NCBI RefSeq assembly: GCF_000019725.1
Contig: NC_010505.1
Location: 1,302,001-1,366,000, forward strand
Length of the DNA stretch: 64,000 nt
Source of the DNA: Methylobacterium radiotolerans JCM 2831
Lineage (GTDB): Bacteria; Pseudomonadota; Alphaproteobacteria; Rhizobiales; Beijerinckiaceae
Direction: 5' to 3'
Position numbers and translations under genes: made by a program. The notes beneath the pieces are model-generated. The model was not told where the DNA came from. It saw only the letters and a list, made by a program, of their open reading frames with translations, and did not search any database. Every line of letters starts with the position of its first letter. The stretch's first letter is position 1. Below are positions 1 through 8,705 of the stretch, piece by piece.

Positions 1-2460
1 CCGCCGCTGCAGGCGCTCGCGGCTGATCTGCGCCGGACCGGAGGCCACATCCACGCCGGCGACCATCGACAGCGGCACCATCATCCGGCTGCCCGCCTCG
101 CGGCCCGGATCGCCATTGCCGGACCGGCCGACCGGCAGGGCGCGGATCCGCTCGATGTCGCTGCGGTCGGCAGGATCCAGCCGGACCACGATCTCGGTGA
201 TCGAATTGTCGTCGCCGTAGACGACGCCGCTGGTGCGGCCGCCGATGCTCTCGACCATGTCGAGCACGTCCGACACGTTGATGCCGTAGCGGGCCGCCTT
301 TGCGCGATCGACCTGGATCGTGAGCGCCGGCATGCCGGCCTGCGCCTCGGCCTTCACGTCCGCCGCCCCGTCGACCCCGGAGACCGCGCGAACGATGGCG
401 TCGGCCGTATCCTTGAGGACCTTCAGGTCGTCGCCGTAGAGGCTGATCGCCACGTCGCCGCGCACGCCCTCCAGCAGGTCGTCCATGCGCATCTGGATCG
501 GCTGCGAGAAGGCGTAGGCGACCCCCGGCACCTCTTCCTTGAGGCGCTTGTCGAAGGCCGCCACGAGGCCCTCCTGCGTGTCGGCGGTGGTCCAGGTGGC
601 CGGATCGGTGAGGGTGATGAAGCTGTCGGTCGATTCGACGCCCATCGGGTCGGTCGGGATCTCGGCGCTGCCGGTGAGCGAGACCACGCGCTTCACCTCG
701 GGGAACGACTTCAGAACCCGCTCGATGCGGGTCACGGTGGCGAGCGAGGCGGAGAGATCGATGCCCGGCAGCTTCTCGGAGGTGATGACGATCGAGCCCT
801 CCGACAGCTTCGGCAGGAACTCGCCGCCGAGCCGGGTCGCCAGCACGCAGGAGCCCGCGAAGAGGGCGAGCGTCGCCAGCACCGTCACGGGGGCGTGCCG
901 CTCGGCGGCCTTCAGCAGCGGCGTGTAGGCGGCCCGCACCCAGCGGACGAGGCGCGTCTCGCGCTCGCCGACGCCGCGGCCGGAGAGGAAGATCGCGGCG
1001 AGCGCCGGCATCAGCGTCATGGTGACGACCAGCGAGCCGGAGAGCGCCAGGATGACGGTCAGCGCCATCGGCACGAACATCTTGCCGGCGACACCCTCCA
1101 GCGCGAGGATCGGCACGTAGACCAGGATGATGATCGCCACCGCGAACATCACGGGCTTGGCCACCTCGGCGGCCGCGTCCCGGATCAGGTCCTGGGGCGG
1201 CCGGTCCGGATGCTCGGCGCGGGCGCGCAGGACGTTCTCGACCATCACCACCGCGCCGTCGACGATCAGACCGAAATCGATGGCGCCGAGGCTCATCAGG
1301 TTGCCCGACAGGCCGAGCAGCCGCATGCCGGCGAAGGCCATCAGCATCGCGAGCGGGATCGCGGCCGCCACGATCAGCCCGGCGCGGAGGTTGCCCAGCA
1401 GCAGCAGCAGGACGACGATGACGAGCACCGCGCCTTCGAGGAGGTTGTGCTCCACGGTGCGGATCGTGCGGTCCACGAGCGCGCTGCGGTCGTAGTAGGG
1501 CACGATCTCCATGCCCGGCGGCAATTGCGGGCGCAGGTCGTCGATCGTCTTCTTGACCTGCCCGACCACCGCGCTGGCATTCTCCCCGAGCTGCATCAGC
1601 GCGATGCCCACGACCGTCTCGCCCTGCGCGTCGTGCGTCACGGCCCCGAGCCGGACCTTCGGCGCCTCCACCACCTGTCCCAGCGTCCCGAGCGTCACCG
1701 GCACGCCGCCCGGTCCGGTGGCGACCACGATGTTGGCGATGTCCTCCGGCCCCTTGGCGAGGCCGAGGCCGCGGATCGTCTCCTGCTGGTCGTTGTGCTC
1801 GATATAGGCGCCGCCCCGGGCGGCGTTGTTGTCGGCGAGCGCCGTGAAGACCTGGGCGAGGCCGACGCCGTAGCGGCGGAGCGCGTCGGCCGAGACCCGG
1901 ACCTCGTAGGTCGGCATCTGACCGCCGTAGATGTTGACGTCGGCGATGCCGGGGGTCAGCTTCAGCTTCGGCGCGATCGTCCATTGCAGGGTGCGGCGGA
2001 GCTGCATCGGCGTGTAGGCGGGCCCGCGCAGCTCGAACTGGTAGATCTCGCCGAGGCCGGTCGCCATCGGGCCCATCTGCGGGTCGCCGACGCCCGCCGG
2101 CATCATGCCCTTGGCCGCCGGCAGGCGCTGGAACACCTGACTGCGCGCCTCGGTGATCGACATCCCGTCCGCGAAGGTGACGTAGACCGCCGAGACCCCG
2201 GCCCGCGAGGTCGAGCGGATCCCGGTCAGGCTCGGCGCCCCCGCCATGGCGTTCTCCACCGGGAAGGTGACGAGCCGCTCGACCTCCAGCGCGCCGAGCC
2301 CCGGCGACAGGGTCAGGATCATCACCTGCTTGGGTGAGATGTCGGGCACCGCGTCGATCGACAGGCCTTCGAGGTTGGCCACGCCGCCCGCCGCCGCGGC
2401 GAGCGCGATCATCAGGACCAGGAACCGGCGGCGGACCAGGAGGGCGAACCACGACCGCAT
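1..2460 (-). CDS. heavy-metal RND efflux pump inner-membrane subunit (CusA/CzcA family), C-terminus off the window
   Basis: Proton-driven inner-membrane pump of a tripartite heavy-metal exporter. 820 codons are visible and the frame runs off the left edge; the family is usually a little over 1,000 residues, so roughly the last fifth is missing. The N-terminus (MRSWFALLVRRRFLVLMIAL) is the first membrane segment, followed by DAVPDISPKQV. At about residues 395-410 stands DFGLIVDGAVVMVEN, the transmembrane signature of the metal (HME) branch of RND pumps, with its charged Asp residues intact. The ATG at 2460 follows the stop of the adaptor gene by 8 nt, so the two form one operon with the adaptor first. 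Sequence alone does not decide between Co/Zn/Cd/Ni and Cu/Ag. Confident on family. Confidence 0.95.
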   Translation of the reverse strand, partial: MRSWFALLVRRRFLVLMIALAAAAGGVANLEGLSIDAVPDISPKQVMILTLSPGLGALEVERLVTFPVENAMAGAPSLTGIRSTSRAGVSAVYVTFADGMSITEARSQVFQRLPAAKGMMPAGVGDPQMGPMATGLGEIYQFELRGPAYTPMQLRRTLQWTIAPKLKLTPGIADVNIYGGQMPTYEVRVSADALRRYGVGLAQVFTALADNNAARGGAYIEHNDQQETIRGLGLAKGPEDIANIVVATGPGGVPVTLGTLGQVVEAPKVRLGAVTHDAQGETVVGIALMQLGENASAVVGQVKKTIDDLRPQLPPGMEIVPYYDRSALVDRTIRTVEHNLLEGAVLVIVVLLLLLGNLRAGLIVAAAIPLAMLMAFAGMRLLGLSGNLMSLGAIDFGLIVDGAVVMVENVLRARAEHPDRPPQDLIRDAAAEVAKPVMFAVAIIILVYVPILALEGVAGKMFVPMALTVILALSGSLVVTMTLMPALAAIFLSGRGVGERETRLVRWVRAAYTPLLKAAERHAPVTVLATLALFAGSCVLATRLGGEFLPKLSEGSIVITSEKLPGIDLSASLATVTRIERVLKSFPEVKRVVSLTGSAEIPTDPMGVESTDSFITLTDPATWTTADTQEGLVAAFDKRLKEEVPGVAYAFSQPIQMRMDDLLEGVRGDVAISLYGDDLKVLKDTADAIVRAVSGVDGAADVKAEAQAGMPALTIQVDRAKAARYGINVSDVLDMVESIGGRTSGVVYGDDNSITEIVVRLDPADRSDIERIRALPVGRSGNGDPGREAGSRMMVPLSMVAGVDVASGPAQISRERLQRR

Positions 2461-2468
2461 CGGGAGCC

Positions 2469-3830
2469 TCAATCCGTCGAGCCGAGCAGGCTGCGCAGCA
2501 GGATCGCCTTGAGCCCGAAGCTGCCCTGCGTCGCCACGCTCTCCCCGGCCGCGACGCCGCTCTGCACCTCGACCCAGTCGGAGCGCTGGATCCCGAGTTT
2601 GAGGGCGCGCCGCTCGAACCGGTCCTCGGCCACGCGCACGAAGGCGATCGGCCCCTGCTCGGTCTGCTGCACCGCGGCCGCCGGGACGGTGATCCCGTCG
2701 CGGCCGAGATCGGCCGCGATCGTCACGGAGACGAACATGTTGGCGCGCAGCAGATCGCCCGGGTTGTCGAGCTCGATCCGGGCGGGCGCCGTGTTGGTGC
2801 TCGGATCGAGGGCGGCGTTCACCGAGCGGACGCGGCCGTCGAGGGGAGCCTGGCCCGGGATCGGACTCTCCACGGAGGCGGTGTCGCCGGCCTTCACCCG
2901 CCCGAGATCGGGTCCGTAGAGGTTGGCCAGGACGAGGACGCGGGTCGGGTCGGCGACCGTGACGGCGTCGCGGGTGGTGTCGACGACCTCGCCCAGGGTC
3001 ACGCCGACGCTGGTCACGACGCCCTGTATCGGGGTCACGACGGCGCTGGTCCCGGGGGCGCCGCCCTCGGTCGGGGCGAGGCGCTGGTACTGCGCCCGGT
3101 ACATCTCGGCGTTGGCCTGGGCCGATTTCACCGCCGCCTGCGCCTTGGCGAGATCGACCTGCCGCCGCTCCACCTCGGCCTGCGCGACGCCGCCGAACTT
3201 GAGCTGCTCCTGCCCGCGCTTGAGCTGCAGCGCCGCCACCGCCTCGGAGGCCCGCGCCTCGCCGAGGGAGGCCTGCGCGGCGAGATAGCCGTTGCGCGCG
3301 TCGAGGAGGCCGGCGGCGTCGAGGGTCGCGAGGGTCTCGCCCGCCTGGACCCGGTCGCCGGGCTGGACCGCGAGGCTCAGCACCCGTCCTTGCGTGCGCG
3401 GCTTGAGATGGGTCACCCGCCGCTCGTCGAAGGCGACGGTGCCGGGGACGCGCAAAGGCAGCACGATCCGGCGGGTCTCGGCCGTCCCGAAGGCGAGGCC
3501 GATCCGCTTCTGTCCCGCCGCGTCGAGGGTGACGCGGTCGGGGTCCGCCGGCGCGGCGTCGGCCGCGCCGGTCACGGGCGGCGCCGCGGGCGCCAGGCCG
3601 AGCCGCTCGCGGAGCGCGTCCCGATAGACCCAGCCCGCTGCCGCGAGGACGACGAGGACGAGGGCCAGCCAGACCCGCGCGCCGCCGCGGCGGCCGGCGT
3701 CGCGGGCCTCCGCGGCGCCGGCCGCGTCCGGCTCCCGCCTGGACGCTGCGCCCGCGTCGGCGCGCCCGGCGTCGCGGCAGTCGACGTCACGGTCGCCGGC
3801 ATCCGTCTCGGTGGTCAGCGCCATGGGCAC
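2469..3830 (-). CDS. RND efflux periplasmic adaptor subunit (CusB/CzcB-type membrane fusion protein)
   Basis: Periplasmic adaptor linking the metal RND pump to an outer-membrane channel. About 453 residues: an acidic/Ala-rich cytoplasmic head, one membrane anchor at about 52-68 (VWLALVLVVLAAAGWVY), the barrel-sandwich hybrid with VPGTVAFDERRV and PRTQGRVLSLAVQPGDRV, a coiled-coil hairpin rich in Gln/Ala/Lys at about 200-250 (QASLGEARASEAVAALQL), then beta-barrel and membrane-proximal domains. No lipobox or cleavable signal is seen, so it is probably N-terminally anchored. The furthest start is a GTG at 3830; an ATG two codons in, at 3824, is equally plausible with GGCGGG seven bases ahead. 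It is the first gene of the efflux operon. No outer-membrane TolC-like partner lies in the window. Confidence 0.92.
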   Translation of the reverse strand: MPMALTTETDAGDRDVDCRDAGRADAGAASRREPDAAGAAEARDAGRRGGARVWLALVLVVLAAAGWVYRDALRERLGLAPAAPPVTGAADAAPADPDRVTLDAAGQKRIGLAFGTAETRRIVLPLRVPGTVAFDERRVTHLKPRTQGRVLSLAVQPGDRVQAGETLATLDAAGLLDARNGYLAAQASLGEARASEAVAALQLKRGQEQLKFGGVAQAEVERRQVDLAKAQAAVKSAQANAEMYRAQYQRLAPTEGGAPGTSAVVTPIQGVVTSVGVTLGEVVDTTRDAVTVADPTRVLVLANLYGPDLGRVKAGDTASVESPIPGQAPLDGRVRSVNAALDPSTNTAPARIELDNPGDLLRANMFVSVTIAADLGRDGITVPAAAVQQTEQGPIAFVRVAEDRFERRALKLGIQRSDWVEVQSGVAAGESVATQGSFGLKAILLRSLLGSTD

Positions 3831-3900
3831 GCCCGCCGGGATTTCCTGCCGCCGGCGGCTCCCCCGGGCCGCCGCGCGCGCGCACTCGTGCCGCGCCCGC

Positions 3901-4098
3901 TCACGCGTCGAGGCCCGGCCGGAGCACGTCCTCGGTCACGAAGCGGCCGGTCTCGACCTCGCGGACCACGACCTCGTAGCCCGCGCCGCGCATCTCCTTG
4001 AGCCGGTCGAGGGTGACGTAGGTCCCGGTCTCGACATCGTAGAGGCGGCTTCCGGCGTAGCGGTTGATCAGGCGCCGGGGGCGCCGCTTCCTAGGCAT
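3901..4098 (-). CDS. short PHB/PHA-accumulation regulator DNA-binding-domain protein (PhaR N-domain type)
   Basis: A 65-residue basic protein. Its core, LINRYAGSRLYDVETGTYVTLDRL followed by EVVVREVETGRFVTEDVL, matches the PHB/PHA accumulation regulator DNA-binding domain (family form: L-I-K-K-Y-x-N-R-R-L-Y-D-T-x-x-S-x-Y-V-T-L). Full PhaR proteins add a C-terminal domain and reach about 180-200 residues; here only the DNA-binding part is present, after the Arg/Lys-rich head MPRKRRPRR. ATG at 4098 is chosen because the domain begins immediately after it. Divergent from the response-regulator gene. It may act as a stand-alone DNA- or granule-binding factor; that role is inferred. Confidence 0.8.
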   Translation of the reverse strand: MPRKRRPRRLINRYAGSRLYDVETGTYVTLDRLKEMRGAGYEVVVREVETGRFVTEDVLRPGLDA

Positions 4099-4399
4099 GC
4101 GCCGCCATCCGCGCGAGGGGCATGCGGCCGCGAGGCGGGCAGGGGCGGCGGGACCGGGTCGGCATCGGGGGTATCCGGCAGGCGCGCCGTCCGGCGGCCG
4201 AGGGGGGCGCCGGCACGGGATAGAGTCATTCCAATAAAGGGGCCAAGCCGATGCGGTGCCATTAAATTCGGGTTCATAGTGGCCCGGCCGGGGCGATTTG
4301 CGCGGCGAAGTCCGGCACAAGGGAAGCGCGTCGGTGACCCGCGTCGGGGGATCGGGGCGGGGCATCGGGGCGAAGCACGCACCGAAGCGGGGGCCGCGC
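4099..4399. other. intergenic region between divergent PhaR-domain and response-regulator genes
   Basis: About 300 bases between two divergent genes. The only AT-richer stretch is around 4225-4280 (ATAGAGTCATTCCAATAAAG and ATTAAATTCGGGTTCATAG), the likely place for promoters. An in-frame upstream ATG at 4298 would extend the response regulator by 34 basic residues that do not belong to the receiver domain, so I left it out. Confidence 0.4.
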
Positions 4400-5077
4400 G
4401 TGGCGAAGCTGCTGCTGATCGAGGACGATTCGGAGACGGCCGCGGACGTGCGCGACGACCTGCGCGGGCGCGGCCACGACGTCGTCTGGGCCGCGACCGG
4501 ACCGGACGGGGCCCGGGCGGCCCGGGACGGCGGCTGGGGCGCGATCATCCTCGACCGGATGCTGCCCGGGCAGGACGGCCTGGGCGTGCTCCAGGATCTG
4601 CGCCGCGACGGGGACCGGACCCCGGCCCTGGTCCTGAGCGCGCTGGGCGACGTCGACGAGCGGATCCGCGGCCTGCGGGCCGGCGGCGACGACTACCTCG
4701 CCAAGCCCTTCGCGCTCGGCGAGCTCGCGGCGCGCATCGAGGCGCTGCTGCGGCGCCCGGTCGACAGCCGCGAGACCGTCCTGCACGTGGGCAGCCTCGC
4801 GATCGACCTGATCGCCGGCACGGGCCGGCGCGGCGCCCGCGACCTGGAGCTGCTGCCGCGCGAGCTCAAGCTCCTCGAATATCTGATGCGCCGCCCCGGC
4901 CAGATCGTGACCCGGGCGATGCTGTTCGAGGAGGTCTGGAACTACCGCTTCACGCCCAAGTCCAACCTGATCGACGTCCATGTCGGGCGCCTGCGCCGGA
5001 AGCTGGAGGCGGCCGGCGAGCCGCCCCTGATCCACAGCGTGCGCGGCACCGGGTTCACGCTGTCGCCCGATGCTTGA
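4400..5077 (+). CDS. OmpR/PhoB-family response regulator
   Basis: 225-residue DNA-binding response regulator. Receiver domain at about 1-115: acidic pair IEDD near residue 8, phospho-acceptor Asp52 in IILDRMLPGQDG, conserved Lys in DDYLAKPF near residue 102. The C-terminal winged helix, about 130-222, carries LELLPRELKLLEYLMRRPG, VSRAMLFEEVW-like TRAMLFEEVWNYRF, and the recognition/wing segment SNLIDVHVGRLRRKLE ... VRGTGFTL. Start taken as GTG 4400 since VAKLLLIEDD begins the receiver fold there. Its last 8 nt overlap the start of the kinase gene (ATGCTTGA), so the two are translationally coupled and form a cognate pair. Signal unknown; the nearby metal pump is a possible target (inference). 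Confidence 0.93.
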   Translation: MAKLLLIEDDSETAADVRDDLRGRGHDVVWAATGPDGARAARDGGWGAIILDRMLPGQDGLGVLQDLRRDGDRTPALVLSALGDVDERIRGLRAGGDDYLAKPFALGELAARIEALLRRPVDSRETVLHVGSLAIDLIAGTGRRGARDLELLPRELKLLEYLMRRPGQIVTRAMLFEEVWNYRFTPKSNLIDVHVGRLRRKLEAAGEPPLIHSVRGTGFTLSPDA

Positions 5078-6476
5078 CCTGCCCCGCCCGGCCGACCTGC
5101 TGCGCTCCACCGCGCTGCGGTGGGCGCTCGGCATCGCCCTGTGGTCGGCCCTGCTCGCCCTGGCGATGTTCGCCTTCGTCTACTGGCAGACGGCCGACTA
5201 CCTGCGCGAGGAACTCGCCGAGACGCTCCGGCTGGAGGTGCGGGCGGCCGCGGCCGACCCCGCCGCCGCGGCGAACCGGGTCGACACGTGGATCGCCATG
5301 GATGTCCACGCCACCCATTACGGCGGCCTGTTCGCCCCGGACGGGGCGCGCCGGGTCGGCAATCTCGGGGCGATCCCGGACCGCCTGGCGCGCGACGGCG
5401 ACGCGTACCGGGTGAGCGCGACGGTCGACCTCGCCGGGCGCCGGCTCCAGGACGAGATCTGGGCGGCCGCGCTCGGGCTGCCGGACGGCAGCACCGTGGT
5501 GATCGCGCACGACACCGACGAGATCGACCGGGTGCGGGCCACGACCCTGCGCGCCCTCGGCCTCGGGCTCGTCCCGACCCTGGCGCTCTCCCTGCTGGGC
5601 GGCCTGCTGCTCACGAGCCGCGCGCGCCGCCGCCTCGCCGCCACCGAGGCCGCCGTGGCCGAGGTGATGCGCGGCGATCTCGGCAAGCGCCTGCCGGTCG
5701 GACCGCGGGACGACGAGTTCGACCGGCTGACCCGGACCGTGAACCGGATGCTCGACGAGATCGAGCACCTCATGGGCGAGGTCCGCAGCGTCGGCGACGC
5801 CGTCGCCCACGACCTGCGCACGCCGCTCACCCGCCTGCGCGCCCGGCTCGAGCGCACCCGGTCCCAGGCCCGAACCGTCGCGGAATTTCACGAGGCCATC
5901 GACCAGGGGCTCGTGTGGATCGACCAGACGCTCGCCATGGTCACCGCCGTCCTGCGGATCGGCGAGATGGAGGACGGCCGGCGGCGCGGCGCGTTCGCGC
6001 GAGTCGATCTCGGCGAGGTGGCGGCCGTGGCGGTCGAGTTCCACGCGCCGCTCGCCGAGGAGAAGGACATCGACCTCGCGCTCGCGGTGCCGCCGGGGCC
6101 GCATCCCGTCCACGGCGACCGCGACCTGTGCTTCGAGGCCTTCTCGAACCTCCTCGACAATGCCCTGAAGTTCACGCCGCCCGGCGGCCGCGTCGCGGTC
6201 GGATTGCAGCGCACCGAGACCGCGATCGTCGCGACCGTCGCCGATACCGGCCCGGGACTGCCGCCGGGGGAGCGCAGCCAGGTGTTCCGCCGCTTCTACC
6301 GCGCGGAGGCGGCGCGCCGGACCGCCGGCCACGGCCTCGGCCTGAGCCTCGTGGCGGCGATCGCCGACCTCCACGGGGCCCCCGTGACCATCGCCGAGGC
6401 GGCGGGCGGCGGCTGTCTGGTCACGCTGCGCTTCCCGCCGGCCGGCGCCGATCCCGAGGGGGCGGCGGCGCGATGA
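5070..6476 (+). CDS. sensor histidine kinase (membrane, HAMP, HisKA-HATPase)
   Basis: 468-residue inner-membrane kinase partnered with the overlapping OmpR-type regulator. First membrane segment about 16-36 (ALGIALWSALLALAMFAFVYW), a short periplasmic sensor loop of about 125 residues, second segment about 168-188 (LGLVPTLALSLLGGLLL), HAMP, then the H-box GDAVAHDLRTPLTRLRARL with phospho-accepting His247. The ATP-binding domain shows FSNLLDNALKFTPPGG (N-box), DTGPGLPP (G1), FRRFYRAEAARR (F-box) and HGLGLSLV (G2). All catalytic motifs are intact. It belongs to the class with AHDLRTPL, common for periplasmic metal or envelope sensors. The stimulus cannot be told from the loop. Confidence 0.93.
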   Translation: MLDLPRPADLLRSTALRWALGIALWSALLALAMFAFVYWQTADYLREELAETLRLEVRAAAADPAAAANRVDTWIAMDVHATHYGGLFAPDGARRVGNLGAIPDRLARDGDAYRVSATVDLAGRRLQDEIWAAALGLPDGSTVVIAHDTDEIDRVRATTLRALGLGLVPTLALSLLGGLLLTSRARRRLAATEAAVAEVMRGDLGKRLPVGPRDDEFDRLTRTVNRMLDEIEHLMGEVRSVGDAVAHDLRTPLTRLRARLERTRSQARTVAEFHEAIDQGLVWIDQTLAMVTAVLRIGEMEDGRRRGAFARVDLGEVAAVAVEFHAPLAEEKDIDLALAVPPGPHPVHGDRDLCFEAFSNLLDNALKFTPPGGRVAVGLQRTETAIVATVADTGPGLPPGERSQVFRRFYRAEAARRTAGHGLGLSLVAAIADLHGAPVTIAEAAGGGCLVTLRFPPAGADPEGAAAR

Positions 6477-6603
6477 CCGCGGCGCGGATTGCCGCCGTCC
6501 ACCGCGATTCGCACCCATCGGCCTCGGCCGGAAAACCGCGAAAGCCGCGGTTAAGGCTCTCCATGCCAGAGCGCGGCGACGAAACGCCGTCCGTGGAGGG
6601 CCG

Positions 6604-8136
6604 ATGAACGTCTGGCGACGCGTCGCCCCGTGGTTCCGCTCGGCGCGCACCTGGATCGCCCTCGGCATCCTGGCCCCGCTGGGCATGGTCGTGACGTCCG
6701 GCCTGATGCTGGCCGACCTGCGGCGCGACGCCTGGGCCAGCGCGGACCAGACATCCTGGAACCTCCTGCAGGTCCTCGAACGCGACATCGCGCGCAACAT
6801 CGAGATGTACGATCTCTCGATCCGCGCCGCCGTCGACAACCTGAAGGTGCCGGGCCTGACCGAGGCCGATCCGCGCCTGCGTCAGCTCATCCTGTTCGAC
6901 CGCGCCGCGACCGCCCGCGACATGGGCGTGATGCTGATCCTGGACGAGCGGGGCGACGTCGTCGCCGACATCGCGGCCGTCCCGCCCCGCAAGGGCAACT
7001 ACGCGGATCGCGAGTACTTCCAGGTCCACCAAGCGAGCGCCGGGCTCGGCCTCTACGTCGGGCGCCCGATCGTGTCGCGGCTGAACGGCGAGCGGATGCT
7101 GCCGTTCAGCCGCCGCATCGACAAGCCCGACGGCAGCTTCGGCGGCGTGGTTCTCGGCACCGTGAAGCTGTCCTACTTCTCGCACCTGTTCAGCGAGATC
7201 GACCTCGGGCCGGGCGGGGCCATCAACCTGTACCTGACCGACGGCACCCGCATCATGCGCTATCCCTACGTGGAGGCCGATCTCGGGGCGAACATCGCGC
7301 AGGCGCCGACCTTCAGGCGGTTCCTGCGGGACGGGCGGGGCAGCTTCGTCAGCGCCTCCGTGCGCGACGGCGTCGAGCGGAGCTACACGTTCACGCGGAT
7401 CGGGACCTTGCCGCTGATCCTGAACGTCGCCCTGTCCACGAAGGACGTGGAGGCGGACTGGGCCGCGAAGGCGGCCATCATCGGCGGCATCGTGCTGGCC
7501 CTGTGCGGCCTCACGATCGCGCTGTCGCTCCTGTTCGGGCGGGAGCTGCGCCGCCGCGAGGCGCTGAGGGCCGAGATGGCCGCACTGTCGCGCACCGACG
7601 TCCTGACCGGCCTGCCGAACCGCCGCTGCTTCGAGGACGCCCTCAGGCGAAACCTGGACGCGGCCCGGCGCGACGGTCAGCCCCTGTCGCTGCTCATCGT
7701 CGACGCGGACCATTTCAAGCGCTTCAACGACCGCTACGGGCACCCGGTGGGCGACGCGATCCTGCAGGGGTTGGCGCGCTGCCTCGCGGCGAGCGTGCAC
7801 CGCCCCCAGGATCTCGTCAGCCGCATCGGCGGCGAGGAGTTCACCCTGCTCCTGCCCGAGACGGACGAGGCCGGCGCCCTGCGGGTCGCCGACACGGTCC
7901 ATGCCGAGGTGGCGAAGCTGACCGTCGAGTCGGCCGGACTCGGGGCGGGGACCGTGACGGTCAGCATCGGGCTCGCCTCCGTGCGACCGGGCAGCGACCG
8001 GAGCGCGCCCCTGCCGGACCCGTACCGGCTGGCGGACGGCGCCCTGTACGAGGCCAAGAACGGCGGCCGCAACCAGACCCGCAGCGTCGCGCCGCCGCCC
8101 CCGCGGGGAGCCCTTCAACTGGTGCGGACGTCCTGA
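6604..8136 (+). CDS. membrane diguanylate cyclase with periplasmic Cache-like sensor
   Basis: 510 residues. Makes cyclic di-GMP from two GTP. TM1 about 17-38 (WIALGILAPLGMVVTSGLML), a periplasmic region of about 250 residues with PAS/Cache-type features (YFQVHQASAGLGLYVGRPIVS, GGVVLGTVKLSYFSHLF), TM2 about 290-312, then a GGDEF domain at about 330-490: LTGLPNRRCFED, DADHFKRFNDRYGH, and active site GGEEF (the common GGEEF variant, so probably active), IGLAS, ADGALYEAKNGGRN. No RxxD inhibitory site is obvious four residues before GGEEF (sequence reads LVSRI). Starts at ATG 6604 after a GGAGGGCCG ribosome site. A PilZ effector gene follows 200 nt downstream. Confidence 0.93.
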   Translation: MNVWRRVAPWFRSARTWIALGILAPLGMVVTSGLMLADLRRDAWASADQTSWNLLQVLERDIARNIEMYDLSIRAAVDNLKVPGLTEADPRLRQLILFDRAATARDMGVMLILDERGDVVADIAAVPPRKGNYADREYFQVHQASAGLGLYVGRPIVSRLNGERMLPFSRRIDKPDGSFGGVVLGTVKLSYFSHLFSEIDLGPGGAINLYLTDGTRIMRYPYVEADLGANIAQAPTFRRFLRDGRGSFVSASVRDGVERSYTFTRIGTLPLILNVALSTKDVEADWAAKAAIIGGIVLALCGLTIALSLLFGRELRRREALRAEMAALSRTDVLTGLPNRRCFEDALRRNLDAARRDGQPLSLLIVDADHFKRFNDRYGHPVGDAILQGLARCLAASVHRPQDLVSRIGGEEFTLLLPETDEAGALRVADTVHAEVAKLTVESAGLGAGTVTVSIGLASVRPGSDRSAPLPDPYRLADGALYEAKNGGRNQTRSVAPPPPRGALQLVRTS

Positions 8137-8342
8137 CGCGCGCGCCGGCGCGCTTTCGCGGACCGCTTTGACGGAATCGACACGAACTCCGTGGTCTCCT
8201 GGGCGGGATGGCGGCCGGCCCGGAGAGGGCCCGACGTCGTCGCGTCGGGACGAGGCGGGCGGGTGGCGACCCTCCGTGCCGCGGACCTGCGGAGCGCGCG
8301 CGGATCCGGTGGGGTCCGGCCCGCAACCATAGGGTAACGAGG

Positions 8343-8591
8343 ATGGACGACAGACGCGCCGCGCCCCGCAGACGGACCCTGCTCGAGGGCCATATCGAAC
8401 TCGCCGGAGGCGGCGTGATCGACTGCACGATCCGCAACATGTCGGACGGGGGCGCCCGCCTCAGGGTCGTCAGCGTGATCGGCGTGCCCGACGCGTTCGT
8501 GCTGGCCTACGGGGCCGACGGCCAGCGGCGGCCGGCGCGCGTCACGTGGCGCCAGGAGACCGAGCTCGGGGTCGCGTTCGGCGACGCCTGA
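8343..8591 (+). CDS. PilZ-domain protein
   Basis: 82 residues forming one PilZ domain. The N-terminal DDRRAAPRRRTLLEG fits the RxxxR c-di-GMP-binding motif, and IRNMSDGGARLRV fits the D/NxSxxG motif, so binding of cyclic di-GMP is likely. It lacks any other domain, which is usual for the single-domain PilZ proteins of methylobacteria and rhizobia. ATG 8343 preceded by AACGAGG. It sits just downstream of a diguanylate cyclase, an attractive but unproven producer/effector pairing. Confidence 0.85.
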   Translation: MDDRRAAPRRRTLLEGHIELAGGGVIDCTIRNMSDGGARLRVVSVIGVPDAFVLAYGADGQRRPARVTWRQETELGVAFGDA

Positions 8592-8607
8592 CGGGCGGCG
8601 GCCGAGG

Positions 8608-8654
8608 CTTCCACGCCCACCCGTGTTGAGGGGCGGATCGGATGGGCGTGGAAG
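8608..8654. terminator. stem-loop between convergent PilZ and GntR genes
   Basis: CTTCCACGCCCA (8608-8619) is the exact reverse complement of TGGGCGTGGAAG (8643-8654), separated by 23 nt. It lies between two convergent genes and could serve both as a terminator, although no T-tract follows on either strand. Confidence 0.5.
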
Positions 8655-8705
8655 GCCAGCGTCCGGCTGGTGACCCACCGATGCGGCGACAGGGTTAACG
8701 CTTCG

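Noticed and set aside
895..4001. Long plus-strand frames opposite the RND pump genes
   Set aside because: The minus strand encodes intact CusA/CzcA and CusB/CzcB families; the plus frames have no recognisable motifs.
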